Part shown: in pieces, positions 16,766 to 24,347 of the stretch
How positions within the stretch are numbered: the first letter of the stretch is position 1
Layout: the number at the start of each line of letters is the position of its first letter
Notes under the pieces: model-generated
The model's input: only the letters and a program-made list of their open reading frames with translations
The model's database searches: none
What the model was told of the DNA's origin: nothing
NCBI RefSeq assembly: GCF_018139625.1
Contig: NZ_JAGSOH010000053.1
Coordinates: 1 to 46,882, forward strand
Source: Actinospica acidithermotolerans
GTDB taxonomy: Bacteria; Actinomycetota; Actinomycetes; Streptomycetales; Catenulisporaceae
DNA: 46,882 bases
Direction: 5' to 3'
Program-made: the position numbers and the translations under genes

Positions 16766-17325
16766 CGCAGCGTCGCGATCGCGACCGCGGTCCAGAATGC
16801 CGGCTCGGGTGCCTGGTCATCCGGCCGGTCGCCGATCCACCGCCGCACGGCTTCGGCATGCTCGAACGACGCGAACAGCCCGTTGCCGCCGATGCGAACG
16901 CCGAGGTCGGCAAGCGCGGCGGCCTCGTAGCTGTGACACAGCCATGAGTGCACGGCGCTGAGCCACGATTCGATGCCGATCACGTCGTATCCGAGGATCT
17001 CGATGGTGCCCTGCGTCGGCTGGGACCACGGGAACCACGCGGCGGCCGACGGTGCGAGCGCAGCGTGCTGCTCGACCAGCTCGGCGCGGTCATCATCGGT
17101 CATCAACACCGCGTATTCGACGGTGGCCTTCGGTGGATCGTTCAGGCGCTCCCGATGCCAGGGACGGAAGTCCTCCTCAGTGAGGACCGGGTCCGTCAAG
17201 CAGCCGCTGATCGTGACGAACCGCTCGGGGACCAGCTCAGTGTCCTGCCACGGCTGCCGCACGGCGCCCGGCGCGTAGACGTAGCCGACCACGCCCCACC
17301 CGCTGCCGGGCGCGACGGCGTTCAC
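16762..17325 (-). CDS. Hypothetical protein, second gene of a coupled operon
   Basis: The product has 187 residues. The GTG at 17323-17325 overlaps the upstream stop (GTGA), and translation starts MNAVAPGSGWGVVGYVYAPG; the longer open frame upstream is antisense of the neighbour's coding frame. Landmarks are DTELVPERFVTISGCLTDPV, VEYAVLMTDDDRAELVEQHA, TIEILGYDVIGIESWLSAVH and a C-terminal segment LFASFEHAEAVRRWIGDRP. No catalytic motif is seen. The stop overlaps the next ATG by 4 bp. Confidence 0.8.
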   Translation of the reverse strand: MNAVAPGSGWGVVGYVYAPGAVRQPWQDTELVPERFVTISGCLTDPVLTEEDFRPWHRERLNDPPKATVEYAVLMTDDDRAELVEQHAALAPSAAAWFPWSQPTQGTIEILGYDVIGIESWLSAVHSWLCHSYEAAALADLGVRIGGNGLFASFEHAEAVRRWIGDRPDDQAPEPAFWTAVAIATLR

Positions 17326-17879
17326 TGGCCGCTCGGGTGGTTGCTCAGCCAGTCGGCGAACCGGGACATCAAGTGCGCACGCTGGCCCAGGGTCGCGGCG
17401 ATGACGTCGCCGCCGCCGTCGTACGGGTGGTAAAGCCACGCAAGATCCCTCGGCGCGGTAACTGCACCGCCGTACCGGCCATCGGCGATCTGGCGTAGCA
17501 GCGGATCGAGTGCGCCGAGGTCGTCGCTGCGGATGGCCCCGGCCCAGACGATCGCCGGGCTGCCGCCTGCGTCGTCTTCGGGTACGAACAACCGCCACAG
17601 TCCAGCCCCGGGCAGCAGTGCGAAGTCCAGCGGCCAGTGCGGCCATGTCACGACCGTGACGACGAGGTCGCCGCCACGATCGCCGAGCAGGGCAGTGAGT
17701 AGCGCGTGGTGACGGTCGAGGACGGACTGCATCTCGGCCTCACCTTCCGGATACCGTTTGGACCCCGGCAGGCTGTGAAACCGCACCCAGCGCTCGGGAA
17801 CCTTCTGACGGAGCCGCCAGCCGATCGGCTCGACTCCCGGCCAAACCCGGTCCCAGCGCGCAAAGCCTGGACGGTTCAC
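17322..17879 (-). CDS. DUF3885-like hypothetical protein, first gene of a coupled operon
   Basis: The product has 185 residues from a GTG at 17877-17879 (MNRPGFARWDRVWPG). The segment WVRFHSLPGSKRYPEGEAEM followed by LDRHHALLTALLG is the pattern of DUF3885-type proteins, preceded by the usual P-I-G-W-R-L-R helix. The second half is beta-rich with LAWLYHPYDGGGDVI and a C-terminal helix. Function unknown. It heads a three-gene run (17879 to 16286) joined by a GTGA and then an ATGA overlap. Confidence 0.75.
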   Translation of the reverse strand: MNRPGFARWDRVWPGVEPIGWRLRQKVPERWVRFHSLPGSKRYPEGEAEMQSVLDRHHALLTALLGDRGGDLVVTVVTWPHWPLDFALLPGAGLWRLFVPEDDAGGSPAIVWAGAIRSDDLGALDPLLRQIADGRYGGAVTAPRDLAWLYHPYDGGGDVIAATLGQRAHLMSRFADWLSNHPSGQ

Positions 17880-17942
17880 CGAACGCGGGCACCGGCCGAC
17901 CGAGGACGAGCGCCGTCGGACATCCTGTCGGGCTTGTCGCCC

Positions 17943-18347
17943 TCACGTCGGGTCGCCGCGGTCGGCGATGACGCCGACGTCATCAGGCCAGGTGCCGTGG
18001 TCGATCAGGTGCGCGACGGCGCGTCCGGCGGTGTCCAGCGGGACGGTGTCGCGGTCGGCGTAGGTGTCGGACTGACCGTTGGCCAGGATGTAGCCGCAGG
18101 ACTCGCCTTCGGCGCCGAAGGCCGCGAGGTGTTCGCCGGGGTCGTCGTCGCCGTTCACCAGGATCACCATCGCGCGGGCACCGTTGGTGACGACGCCGAG
18201 CCGACGGCCGTCGTCGGCAGCGAACCACGTTTCGGCGGTTGCCCAGGCAAACCGGGAACCGATCAGGCGGCGCGCCTGCTCGCCGTCGTACCCGACGCCC
18301 GCGTCATCGGCGTCGCTCAGGCGCCAGCCCGTCCCGGTGTTCGTCAC
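17943..18347 (-). CDS. Imm1-like immunity family protein
   Basis: A GTG at 18345-18347 overlaps the stop of the ADP-ribosylglycohydrolase (GTGA) and gives a 134-residue product (MTNTGTGWRLSDADDAGVGY). An ATG 48 bp further upstream would overlap the neighbour by 52 bp and is less likely. The C-terminal half (GVVTNGARAMVILVNGDDDP, AEGESCGYILANGQSDTYAD, VPLDTAGRAVAHLIDHG) has the order seen in Imm1-type immunity proteins: a strand pair, an aspartate-rich turn and a final helix before H-G-x-x-P. The assignment is by pattern only. Coupling to the ADP-ribosylglycohydrolase is clear. Confidence 0.72.
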   Translation of the reverse strand: MTNTGTGWRLSDADDAGVGYDGEQARRLIGSRFAWATAETWFAADDGRRLGVVTNGARAMVILVNGDDDPGEHLAAFGAEGESCGYILANGQSDTYADRDTVPLDTAGRAVAHLIDHGTWPDDVGVIADRGDPT

Positions 18348-19237
18348 GAGCCGATCCCAGCCCAGGTCGGCAGGGGCTCGCAGCGGGTCTGCCATTCGGT
18401 GGGGATGTCTTCGACACCGAGACGGGTGGTGACGATCCCGCCGACGATGGCGCAGTTGGTGTCGATGTCACCGCCGACGATCGCGGTATCCCAGAATGCT
18501 GCGACATAGTCGTCCAGGTGCTTCGATGCGACCCAGAGACAGAAGGGGACGGTGTCGGGCGCGGAGATCTCCCGGCCATTACCGAGTGACGCGGCCGCTG
18601 AGCGTGGGTCGTCCAGGTGGATCAGGCGGATGGCGTTCTCGATCCCGTCCCGGACCAGGCCCGGCGGTGCCACGTCGGCGACCAGCCGCAGGAACTCCGC
18701 CTCGTGTACCGACGGCACAGACGCGGCGAGCGCGGCTGCCGCGGCGACGGCGATCGCCCCGGCCACGCCCTCCGGATGCGTGTGTGTCACCTCGGCCGAC
18801 AGCTTCGCCTCGGCCACGGTACGCTCCACATCGTCGGCGAACCATGCTCCCAGTGGGGCCACGCGCATCGCGGCGCCGTTGCCCCACGAGCCGCGTCCGT
18901 CCCACGATTCGGCGGCCAGTTGTCGCCAGTCACCGCCTTCCTGGCGGATCAGCCGCAGCATCCGGTTCACACCCGGGCCGTAGCCACGGTCGAAATCGTG
19001 ATGCTTCGCGAACGAGGCGGCCAGCGCGTCCTGGTCGATCCGGTCGTGCCGGTCGATGACCGCGAACACGGAGCAGGCCATCTCGGCGTCGTCGGTCCAG
19101 TACCACGGGTCCGGCGGCAAGCGCCGCTCGCGCAGCGCAGGCACGTTGTCGGGTACGAAGAAGCAGGAGCCGATCGCGTCACCCACGGCCAGGCCGCGCA
19201 GCGACGCGGCGGCACGGGCACGGCGGTCGGCGATCAT
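18344..19237 (-). CDS. ADP-ribosylglycohydrolase (DraG family)
   Basis: The product has 297 residues from ATG 19235-19237 (MIADRRARAAASLRGLAVGD). The family signatures are present: GLAVGDAIGSCFF at the N-terminus, YWTDDAEMACSVFAVIDRH carrying the T-D-D magnesium ligands, WGNGAAMRVAPLGAWF in the middle, THTHPEGVAGAIAVAAA, and GGDIDTNCAIVGGIV with the second metal-binding D-x-D. DraG enzymes use two Mg ions to hydrolyse ADP-ribose from arginine or related linkages, and members also serve as immunity proteins against ADP-ribosylating toxins. The stop overlaps the GTG of the Imm1-like gene. Confidence 0.93.
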   Translation of the reverse strand: MIADRRARAAASLRGLAVGDAIGSCFFVPDNVPALRERRLPPDPWYWTDDAEMACSVFAVIDRHDRIDQDALAASFAKHHDFDRGYGPGVNRMLRLIRQEGGDWRQLAAESWDGRGSWGNGAAMRVAPLGAWFADDVERTVAEAKLSAEVTHTHPEGVAGAIAVAAAAALAASVPSVHEAEFLRLVADVAPPGLVRDGIENAIRLIHLDDPRSAAASLGNGREISAPDTVPFCLWVASKHLDDYVAAFWDTAIVGGDIDTNCAIVGGIVTTRLGVEDIPTEWQTRCEPLPTWAGIGS

Positions 19238-19518
19238 GCCGCTTATCCTCCCAAGTGAAGCTGGCGTCACGCTACCGGAATACAAGGCGATGACGGCCTT
19301 GTCCGCCGACGTCCGAGCGTTCCTGTACCTGGAGCCGGGCGTCAATGTCTGAGATCCAGCCGAACATCGCCCGGTGCCGGCCACGGCGGGCTTGCCATGT
19401 ACGGTTCTCGACCGCCATGATCCCAGACATAACGACGCGAAAGGGCTATGCCGCGTAGGCGCCCCAAGGACGTGCCCTCGGCTCGGGGCACCGCGACATC
19501 CGCTGTCCCGCGCCTGCG

Positions 19519-19796
19519 GTGCCGGTCAGCGATCTGGCCATCAGAGTCACGGATCCAGACCCGGACTACTGGTTCGACAACCAGGTGGTCATCGAGATCG
19601 ATGGTGTTCCGTTCCTGGACAAAGATCTCGAGCACATTCACACGGTGGCGACCCCGAGGTACTCCTCGGCCCGGCCGGTTTCCTGCTGCCCGGCGACGAA
19701 CCACGCGAAGCACCTCTCGGCACGCCCAACTGGTGCGTCGCCGAATGCTGCGGCGTGTCGGCCAGCACCAACGACCTCGCCACCCCCACGCAATAA
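19519..19796 (+). pseudogene. Frameshifted and truncated hypothetical gene
   Basis: From 19519 one frame reads MPVSDLAIRVTDPDPDYWFD and then VVIEIDGVPFLDKDLEHI. At about 19645 the coding signal moves to another frame, GDPEVLLGPAGFLLPGDEPR, then NWCVAECCGVSASTNDLATP, with a stop at 19794-19796. Together they match an actinomycete protein pattern (I-x-V-D/N-G-V...DP-x-x-LGP...L-P-x-D-x-PRE...C-C-G) that normally continues for another 60 or more residues. The gene thus carries a frameshift and lacks its 3' part. The 280 bp between it and the ADP-ribosylglycohydrolase hold no recognisable gene. Confidence 0.6.
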
Positions 19797-19862
19797 AACC
19801 AAATCAATCGTCTAGCGGCGTGCATTCCAAGATCGGCCTTGTCTCGGCACGTGACCGGCCCC

Positions 19863-20882
19863 TCATTCGCTGTCGTGGGAGTGGGGCCGGGGATGCATGC
19901 GGGCTTGGAGCCAGTCCTCGAGGGTACGGCGTGCGCGTGCCGTGATCGCTGCCTCGGGCAGCATGCTGTCGAACGCGTGCGGGCCGTCGGCGAACACGTG
20001 CAGGTCGGTCGGCACGCCGGCGGCGATCAGTCTGCGGGCGTACTCGAGGTCTTCATCGAGCAGGCCGTCGAGGTTGCCGACGGAGACGAAAGCGGGCGGC
20101 AGGCCGGTCAGGTCGCGGGCCCGTGCCGGGACCGCGTAGCCGGGAACGTCAGGGGCGGATCGGTATGGGCCGAGGTATGAGTGCCAGCCGTACTGGTTGG
20201 TCGCGGGGCCCCAGAGCGGGGCGCCGGCCCGGCTCGATTCGGCCGGCAGCCGATCGTCGAGCATCGGGTAGTTCAGCACTTGGAAGCTGATCGGGATCTC
20301 GCCCCGGTCGCGGGCGAGCAGGGTCAGGCCTGCGGCGAGTCCGCCACCCGCGCTGCCGCCGATGACTCCGATCCGGGTGGGGTCGATGCCGAGTTCGGGT
20401 GCGTTGCGGTGGGCCCAGCGCAGCGCCGTGTAGCAGTCCTCGAGCGGGCCCGGGTAGGGCGTCTCGGGGGCTAGCCGGTAGCCGACCGAGATCCCGACGC
20501 ACGCCAGCGTGGTGCACCACCGGTCGAACCGTCCGTCCTCGCCCAGGTGCGAGCCGATCACATAGCCGCCGCCGTGGATCGAGATCAGGCAGGGTCTCGG
20601 GAGCGTCGTGCCGCGTTCGCGGTGCAGGCGCACCGCGACGTCCGGGTCGCCGGGGGCGTGGCGGTTGAGGTGTTCGACGGTGCCGGTCGGCGTGCCGGAC
20701 GAGCGCAGCGTGCGCCCGCGCATAGCGGCCAGGTTTGTCTCGTCGATGGTGACCTCGCCGATCTCCTCGAGTCGTTGCCGCACGTCGGCGGGCAGCGCTG
20801 CGAGGAGCAGGGCAAGGTAGTCGGCTCTCTGTGGCGCGGGTCGGGTGGTCGGGGTGGTGGGTGTCGGGCCTGATGCGGACAT
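19863..20882 (-). CDS. Alpha/beta hydrolase, hormone-sensitive-lipase type esterase
   Basis: The product has 339 residues. ATG 20880-20882 is preceded by GAGG at a suitable distance and is preferred over GTG 20894. It has a cap region (residues 1-70), then the HSL-family oxyanion motif ISIHGGGYVIGSH, the nucleophile elbow IGGSAGGGLAAGL (Ser in G-S-A-G-G), the acid region LDGLLDEDLEYARRL and the catalytic histidine in GPHAFDSMLP. It is probably a cytoplasmic carboxylesterase acting on short acyl esters or lactones. It is divergent from a MarR regulator whose start is 115 bp away, a typical regulator/target arrangement. Confidence 0.92.
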   Translation of the reverse strand: MSASGPTPTTPTTRPAPQRADYLALLLAALPADVRQRLEEIGEVTIDETNLAAMRGRTLRSSGTPTGTVEHLNRHAPGDPDVAVRLHRERGTTLPRPCLISIHGGGYVIGSHLGEDGRFDRWCTTLACVGISVGYRLAPETPYPGPLEDCYTALRWAHRNAPELGIDPTRIGVIGGSAGGGLAAGLTLLARDRGEIPISFQVLNYPMLDDRLPAESSRAGAPLWGPATNQYGWHSYLGPYRSAPDVPGYAVPARARDLTGLPPAFVSVGNLDGLLDEDLEYARRLIAAGVPTDLHVFADGPHAFDSMLPEAAITARARRTLEDWLQARMHPRPHSHDSE

Positions 20883-20905
20883 GGAGCGCCTCACACGGTA
20901 GGATT

Positions 20906-20922
20906 GCTTATATGTTTAAAGC
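20906..20922. promoter_or_regulatory. Possible MarR operator in the esterase/MarR gap
   Basis: GCTTATATGTTTAAAGC is a strikingly AT-rich imperfect dyad (outer arms GCTT/AAGC) in otherwise GC-rich DNA. It lies 24 bp from the esterase start and 76 bp from the MarR start, where a MarR dimer could repress both genes. The dyad is imperfect in the centre, so confidence is limited. Confidence 0.4.
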
Positions 20923-20997
20923 TATCAGGGTTACCGGGAAGCGGCGAGCCGCGCCCGTACCGCCTGAGAGCGCCGCGCAGACGAAGGACGGACGGCC

Positions 20998-21507
20998 ATG
21001 CCAGAACAGGAACACCACGACCTGGCAGCGGACGCAGGCCTGCAGGCGGACCCGGATACGGCCCGGCTCGCCGTGTCCGCCTGGGCGGCCATGTCCGAGT
21101 TCGTCCGCAGCTTCGACCCGGCCGAGGAGCTGCGCAGCACGCTCGCGCTCGGCCGCGGCTCCGGGCGGGTCAAGACACTGCTGGGGCTTGCCCGGGAGCC
21201 ACTGAGCGTCGCACAGCTCGCCGCGACCGTTGGCCTAGACGCCCCCTACACGACGCTCATCGTGAACGAGCTCCAAGCGCTCGGACTCGTCTCGCGCACC
21301 AGCGACGAGCACGACCGACGACGCAGAATGGTGGCATTGACCCCGCGCGGGCAGGAAGCCGTGCAGACGGCACAGGGCATCATCGCCCGCCCGCCGGCCG
21401 CCTTGCACGCCTTACCCGCCGAAGACCTCGCACACCTGCACCGGATCCTCGAACGCCTCACCAACCTGCACCACAAGGACATCCAGCACACACCGAGCCC
21501 GCACTGA
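20998..21507 (+). CDS. MarR family transcriptional regulator
   Basis: The product has 169 residues (MPEQEHHDLAADAGLQADPD). The winged helix-turn-helix lies at about residues 55-105: VKTLLGLAREPLSVAQLAAT, LDAPYTTLIVNELQALGLVS for the recognition helix, then the wing SRTSDEHDRRRRMVALTPRG. The flanking helices would form the dimer interface. Cytoplasmic. It probably represses the divergent esterase gene and itself through the AT-rich site between them, with a small hydrophobic or ester ligand as inducer; this is inferred from position. Confidence 0.9.
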   Translation: MPEQEHHDLAADAGLQADPDTARLAVSAWAAMSEFVRSFDPAEELRSTLALGRGSGRVKTLLGLAREPLSVAQLAATVGLDAPYTTLIVNELQALGLVSRTSDEHDRRRRMVALTPRGQEAVQTAQGIIARPPAALHALPAEDLAHLHRILERLTNLHHKDIQHTPSPH

Positions 21508-21554
21508 GCGCCGGACGGGGCCTCCCCCCGGGTGGTGGACACGCTGATACTGGA

Positions 21555-22110
21555 TCTTGCAACGGGCACCGGCCCAAGACCTTGACCACTGCGGCCGGGG
21601 ACCTGGATCTGCGGATCCCGAAGGTGCGGGTCGGCTCGTTCTTCCCGTCGCTGCTCGAGCGCCGCCGCCGGATCGACCGGGCCCTGTTCGCGGTCGTGAT
21701 GGAGGCGTACCTGCATGGGGTCTCCACCCGCTCGGTCGACGACCTGGTGGTGGCGATGGGCGCGAACACGGGCATCTCGAAGTCCGAGGTCTCCCGGATC
21801 TGCCAGAACCTCGATACGGAGGTCGCGGCGTTCCGCGACCGGCCGCTGTCGCACATCGCCTTCCCGTACGTGTTCTTGGACGCGACCTACTGCAAGACCC
21901 GGGTCGATCACCGGATCGTCTCCCAGGCCGTGGTCATCGCCACCGGCATCTCCGCCGACGGCCGGCGCGAGGTCCTCGGCTTCCAGGTCGGTGACAGCGA
22001 GGACGCCGCCTTCTGGACCGAGTTCCTCCGGTCCCAGCGCCGCGCGGATGTCGTCGGCGTCTTCCCGAACCCCGCCGCCCTCGAACGCCTCGCCGGCGCG
22101 ATCCTCGCCG
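21555..22110 (+). mobile_element. IS256 (mutator) transposase remnant with internal deletion
   Basis: The frame begins abruptly inside the transposase (NGHRPKTLTTAAGDLDLRIP) and continues RRIDRALFAVVMEAYLHGVS and IAFPYVFLDATYCKTRVDHR, which contains the first catalytic Asp, then AFWTEFLRSQ. From about 22035 it jumps directly to RRADVVGVFPNPAALERLAG, which belongs near the C-terminus of IS256 proteins. The middle, with the second Asp (normally I-S-D-A-H-x-G) and the Glu, is missing in frame. Both outer ends are also absent and no terminal inverted repeats are seen, so the element is inactive. Confidence 0.85.
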
Positions 22111-22174
22111 AGCTTTGGGTCGAGTTGTCGGGCGTGCCTGTTCGGGTGACGCTGCCAGGGGTGCACCGGCTCTG

Positions 22175-22531
22175 ACCGCTTGCCGGAAGCGCGGTGAGCG
22201 CCCACTGGTTGGTGTCGTCGCCGCCGAAGGCATTGACTGCTGGACCACGGTGCTACCGGTGATCGGCATGATCGAGCGTAGTTTCGCCACATGTGCGCGG
22301 CCTGCGCGTCGTCGTTCACGTTCGGGACGCCGACCTGGTTGGCCATCAGCGCGGGTTGGTAGGAGTCGCGGCCTTGGATCAGTTAGGCGTCGAACCAACC
22401 GCCGACGGCCACCGCCCCGGCCACGGCCGCGAACATCGCCGCGACGGCCGGGGTGGTGCGGGCCGTGTTCCGTGCACTGTCGCGCAGCGCGAGGCGGGGA
22501 CCGCGCGGCAGGAGCAGAATGCTGTCATGCA
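22175..22531 (-). pseudogene. FtsX-like ABC permease fragment, frameshifted
   Basis: On the minus strand, LLLPRGPRLALRDSARNTAR and TTPAVAAMFAAVAGAVAVGG match the junction of FtsX-like permeases where a cytosolic R-x-x-R-x-x-P loop enters a membrane helix. A stop follows at 22383-22385. The homologous reading resumes as LIQGRDSYQPALMANQVGVP and, in another frame, as KLRSIMPITGSTVVQQ. At least one nonsense change and one frameshift are present, and both ends of the gene are missing. It is wedged between IS256 and IS1182 debris. Confidence 0.6.
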
Positions 22532-22581
22532 GGGTGAGTGGACGGGCGAACGGGCTGGTCCGGACATGTTGGGGAGTGCGG

Positions 22582-22770
22582 TGTGACCCGCAGTGGAAGG
22601 CCGCTTGCGGGCTGGGGCTGTACGACAACGCGTTCGACTCCTCGTTGCAGGCCTACTTCCTCCGGCGCCTGGCGCGCTCGAGCGACCCGCAGCGGATCTT
22701 CACCGCGGTACGCGCCGTGGTTGCCGAGACCAGGGTCCTGAGGAGCAAGGTGCGCCGGGCTCTGGATTCT
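22582..22770 (+). mobile_element. IS1182-type transposase fragment (middle region)
   Basis: The frame reads WKAACGLGLYDNAFDSSLQA, LRRLARSSDPQRIFTAVRAV and VAETRVLRSKVRRALDS. This is the characteristic stretch of IS1182-type transposases that leads to R-R-A-L-D-S-T-V-L-D-D-A-V. Homology stops right after A-L-D-S. Neither start nor catalytic end is present. Downstream DNA to about 22940 shows nothing I recognise. Confidence 0.75.
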
Positions 22771-22997
22771 CGGGCGGTCATGTCCATACCGCGGAATGCG
22801 ATCGTGATTCTGCCCGCGTCTGCCGCGTGCGCGACGGCCCCGTGGGAACTGATCAACGCCTCGCTCAACAACAGTGCGGCGCGTGCGGTTGAGAGCCTCA
22901 CGACCATTGATCATCCGCAATTATGCGCATTGCGCCGCCATTGACATGGCCTATCGATCATCGCGCGCGGAGTCCTTGACGGACACGACGCACCCGC

Positions 22998-23033
22998 TGC
23001 ACACTGGTGTACAGTGATGCACGCCGGTGTGCA
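22998..23033. promoter_or_regulatory. Twin palindromic operators upstream of the AhpD-like gene
   Basis: Two 16-bp dyads lie side by side: TGCACACTGGTGTACA (22998-23013) and TGCACGCCGGTGTGCA (23018-23033). Their centres are 20 bp apart, about two helical turns. The same motif class occurs twice in the TetR/epoxide-hydrolase gap at 34887-34929. A possible -35 (TTGACG, 22976-22981) lies just upstream, so binding here would cover the promoter. Probably bound by the TetR protein encoded at 34941-35546. Confidence 0.75.
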
Positions 23034-23118
23034 ACGGAGAAGCGGGGTGCGCTTCGAAGCTCCGAGGTCGGTGGGGTCGACGCCTTCTTCTCCGCCGAAT
23101 CCGAGACAAGGAAAGATC

Positions 23119-23700
23119 ATGGCCCGTCTGCCCGAACCCGACCGCTCGACCTTCCCGCAGGACCTTCAGGACTTCCTCGCGACGATCCCGGAGCACAAGA
23201 ACTTCACCATGATGTCGTATTCGATATCAACGATCGAGCAATATATCCGCCAGGGCGTGGCTCAGTACACCGGGCTCGAGCTTCCGGCGCGGACCCGCGA
23301 GCTGGTCATCTTGACGACGGCGGCTGTGGCCCAGGCCGAATACGAGTTCGTCCAGCACGTTCCGATCTCCGAGTCGGCCGGAGTCGACCCGGAGATCCGC
23401 GAGGTGATCCACCGGCTCGAGTTCGACTCGCCACGGTTGTCGGCCGGAGACCGGGCGGTGGTGAACTTCGCCGCCGCGGTCGTGCGCCACCCCACCGTCT
23501 CCGACGAGGTTTTCGACGCCGTCCACGCCGTGCTGAGCAACCGCGAGACTCTCGAGGCGATGCAGGTCATCGGCTTCTACTGGTCGTTCGGCCGGGTCGC
23601 AACGGTACTGCAGGTAGAGATCGAGCCAGCGCACGGAACCGCCGTCGTCGAAGCCAGCAGGATGTTGGGCGCGGCCAGAAAGGAAATCAGCGAGTGTTGA
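23119..23700 (+). CDS. Carboxymuconolactone decarboxylase / AhpD-like family protein
   Basis: The product has 193 residues from ATG 23119, preceded by AAGGAAAG (MARLPEPDRSTFPQDLQDFL). It is an all-helical CMD fold: YIRQGVAQYTGLELPARTRELVILTTAAVAQ followed by EYEFVQHVPISESAGVDPEI. The peroxidase-type C-x-x-C of true AhpD is absent; instead the E-Y-E-F-x-x-H segment typical of decarboxylase or lactone-processing relatives is present. A role in small-molecule catabolism is therefore more likely than peroxide defence. The gene sits behind twin operators shared with the TetR locus at 34.9 kb and upstream of an epoxide hydrolase and a GMC oxidoreductase. Confidence 0.88.
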   Translation: MARLPEPDRSTFPQDLQDFLATIPEHKNFTMMSYSISTIEQYIRQGVAQYTGLELPARTRELVILTTAAVAQAEYEFVQHVPISESAGVDPEIREVIHRLEFDSPRLSAGDRAVVNFAAAVVRHPTVSDEVFDAVHAVLSNRETLEAMQVIGFYWSFGRVATVLQVEIEPAHGTAVVEASRMLGAARKEISEC

Positions 23701-24347
23701 AACTCTGGAAGGGCTGCATGGGGTTGCCGCCGCAGTGGTAGCGCGCAACGCCGTTGTGCTCAAGTATTCTGTCCGACCGCGGCCAAGAGTTCCCCGGGAC
23801 CTATCTCACCATACCCGGGTTGCGGTTTAGCCGAGGCGATTTGAGCGTGCGCCGGAGATACCAACACGAGGGGCGTGCCGACGTTGACGGCACGCCTAAA
23901 CCCACCTCCGAGTAAGTCCTCAACGCGATGCCGACTCTCAATCAGCAGGAATCTCCTAGTGATATATGACACAAGAAAATTCGCCCCGCGGCGCGGCGTA
24001 CTCCTACATCGGATGACCCGGCGAGGGTATCTTCGCCCAGCTCAACCTTGAAAGACCCGACTGGCCCGAGCCGAGCGGGGGCGCCGGACCCAAGCCGAGT
24101 GCCGCGACTGCCTGCCCCCAGAGCGTGAGAACCTCCGCCAACTCACCCTCGGAAAATCCAGGCACACACGCGGAGAAACACGGCTTCAACAGAAAGCCCT
24201 TGAATATCACGGTGCGTTCGGGCCGCCGATCGCTGTTGCAGCATGCGCGGCATCAGCCTGCGAACTCAACCGCGGAATGTGTGCTATCGCATGGGTCACA
24301 ACCTTAGTGGCGCACTTGCGCATTGAGTGTTTCTATCCGCTACAGTT
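23701..24347. other. Long gap without a recognisable gene
   Basis: About 650 bp separate the AhpD-like gene from the epoxide hydrolase. The sequence is visibly less GC-rich in places (for example around 23950-24000) than its neighbours. Minus-strand open frames at 23760-23972 (MSYITRRFLLIESRHRVEDL) and 24004-24210 (MIFKGFLLKPCFSACVPGFS) have some protein-like composition but no family I recognise and no good ribosome binding site. They may be remnants of imported genes. I see no transposase motif here. Confidence 0.45.

Noticed and set aside
21508-21560. A terminal inverted repeat for the IS256 element
   Set aside because: The GC-rich CCCCCCGGGTGG stretch has no matching copy at the other end of the fragment.
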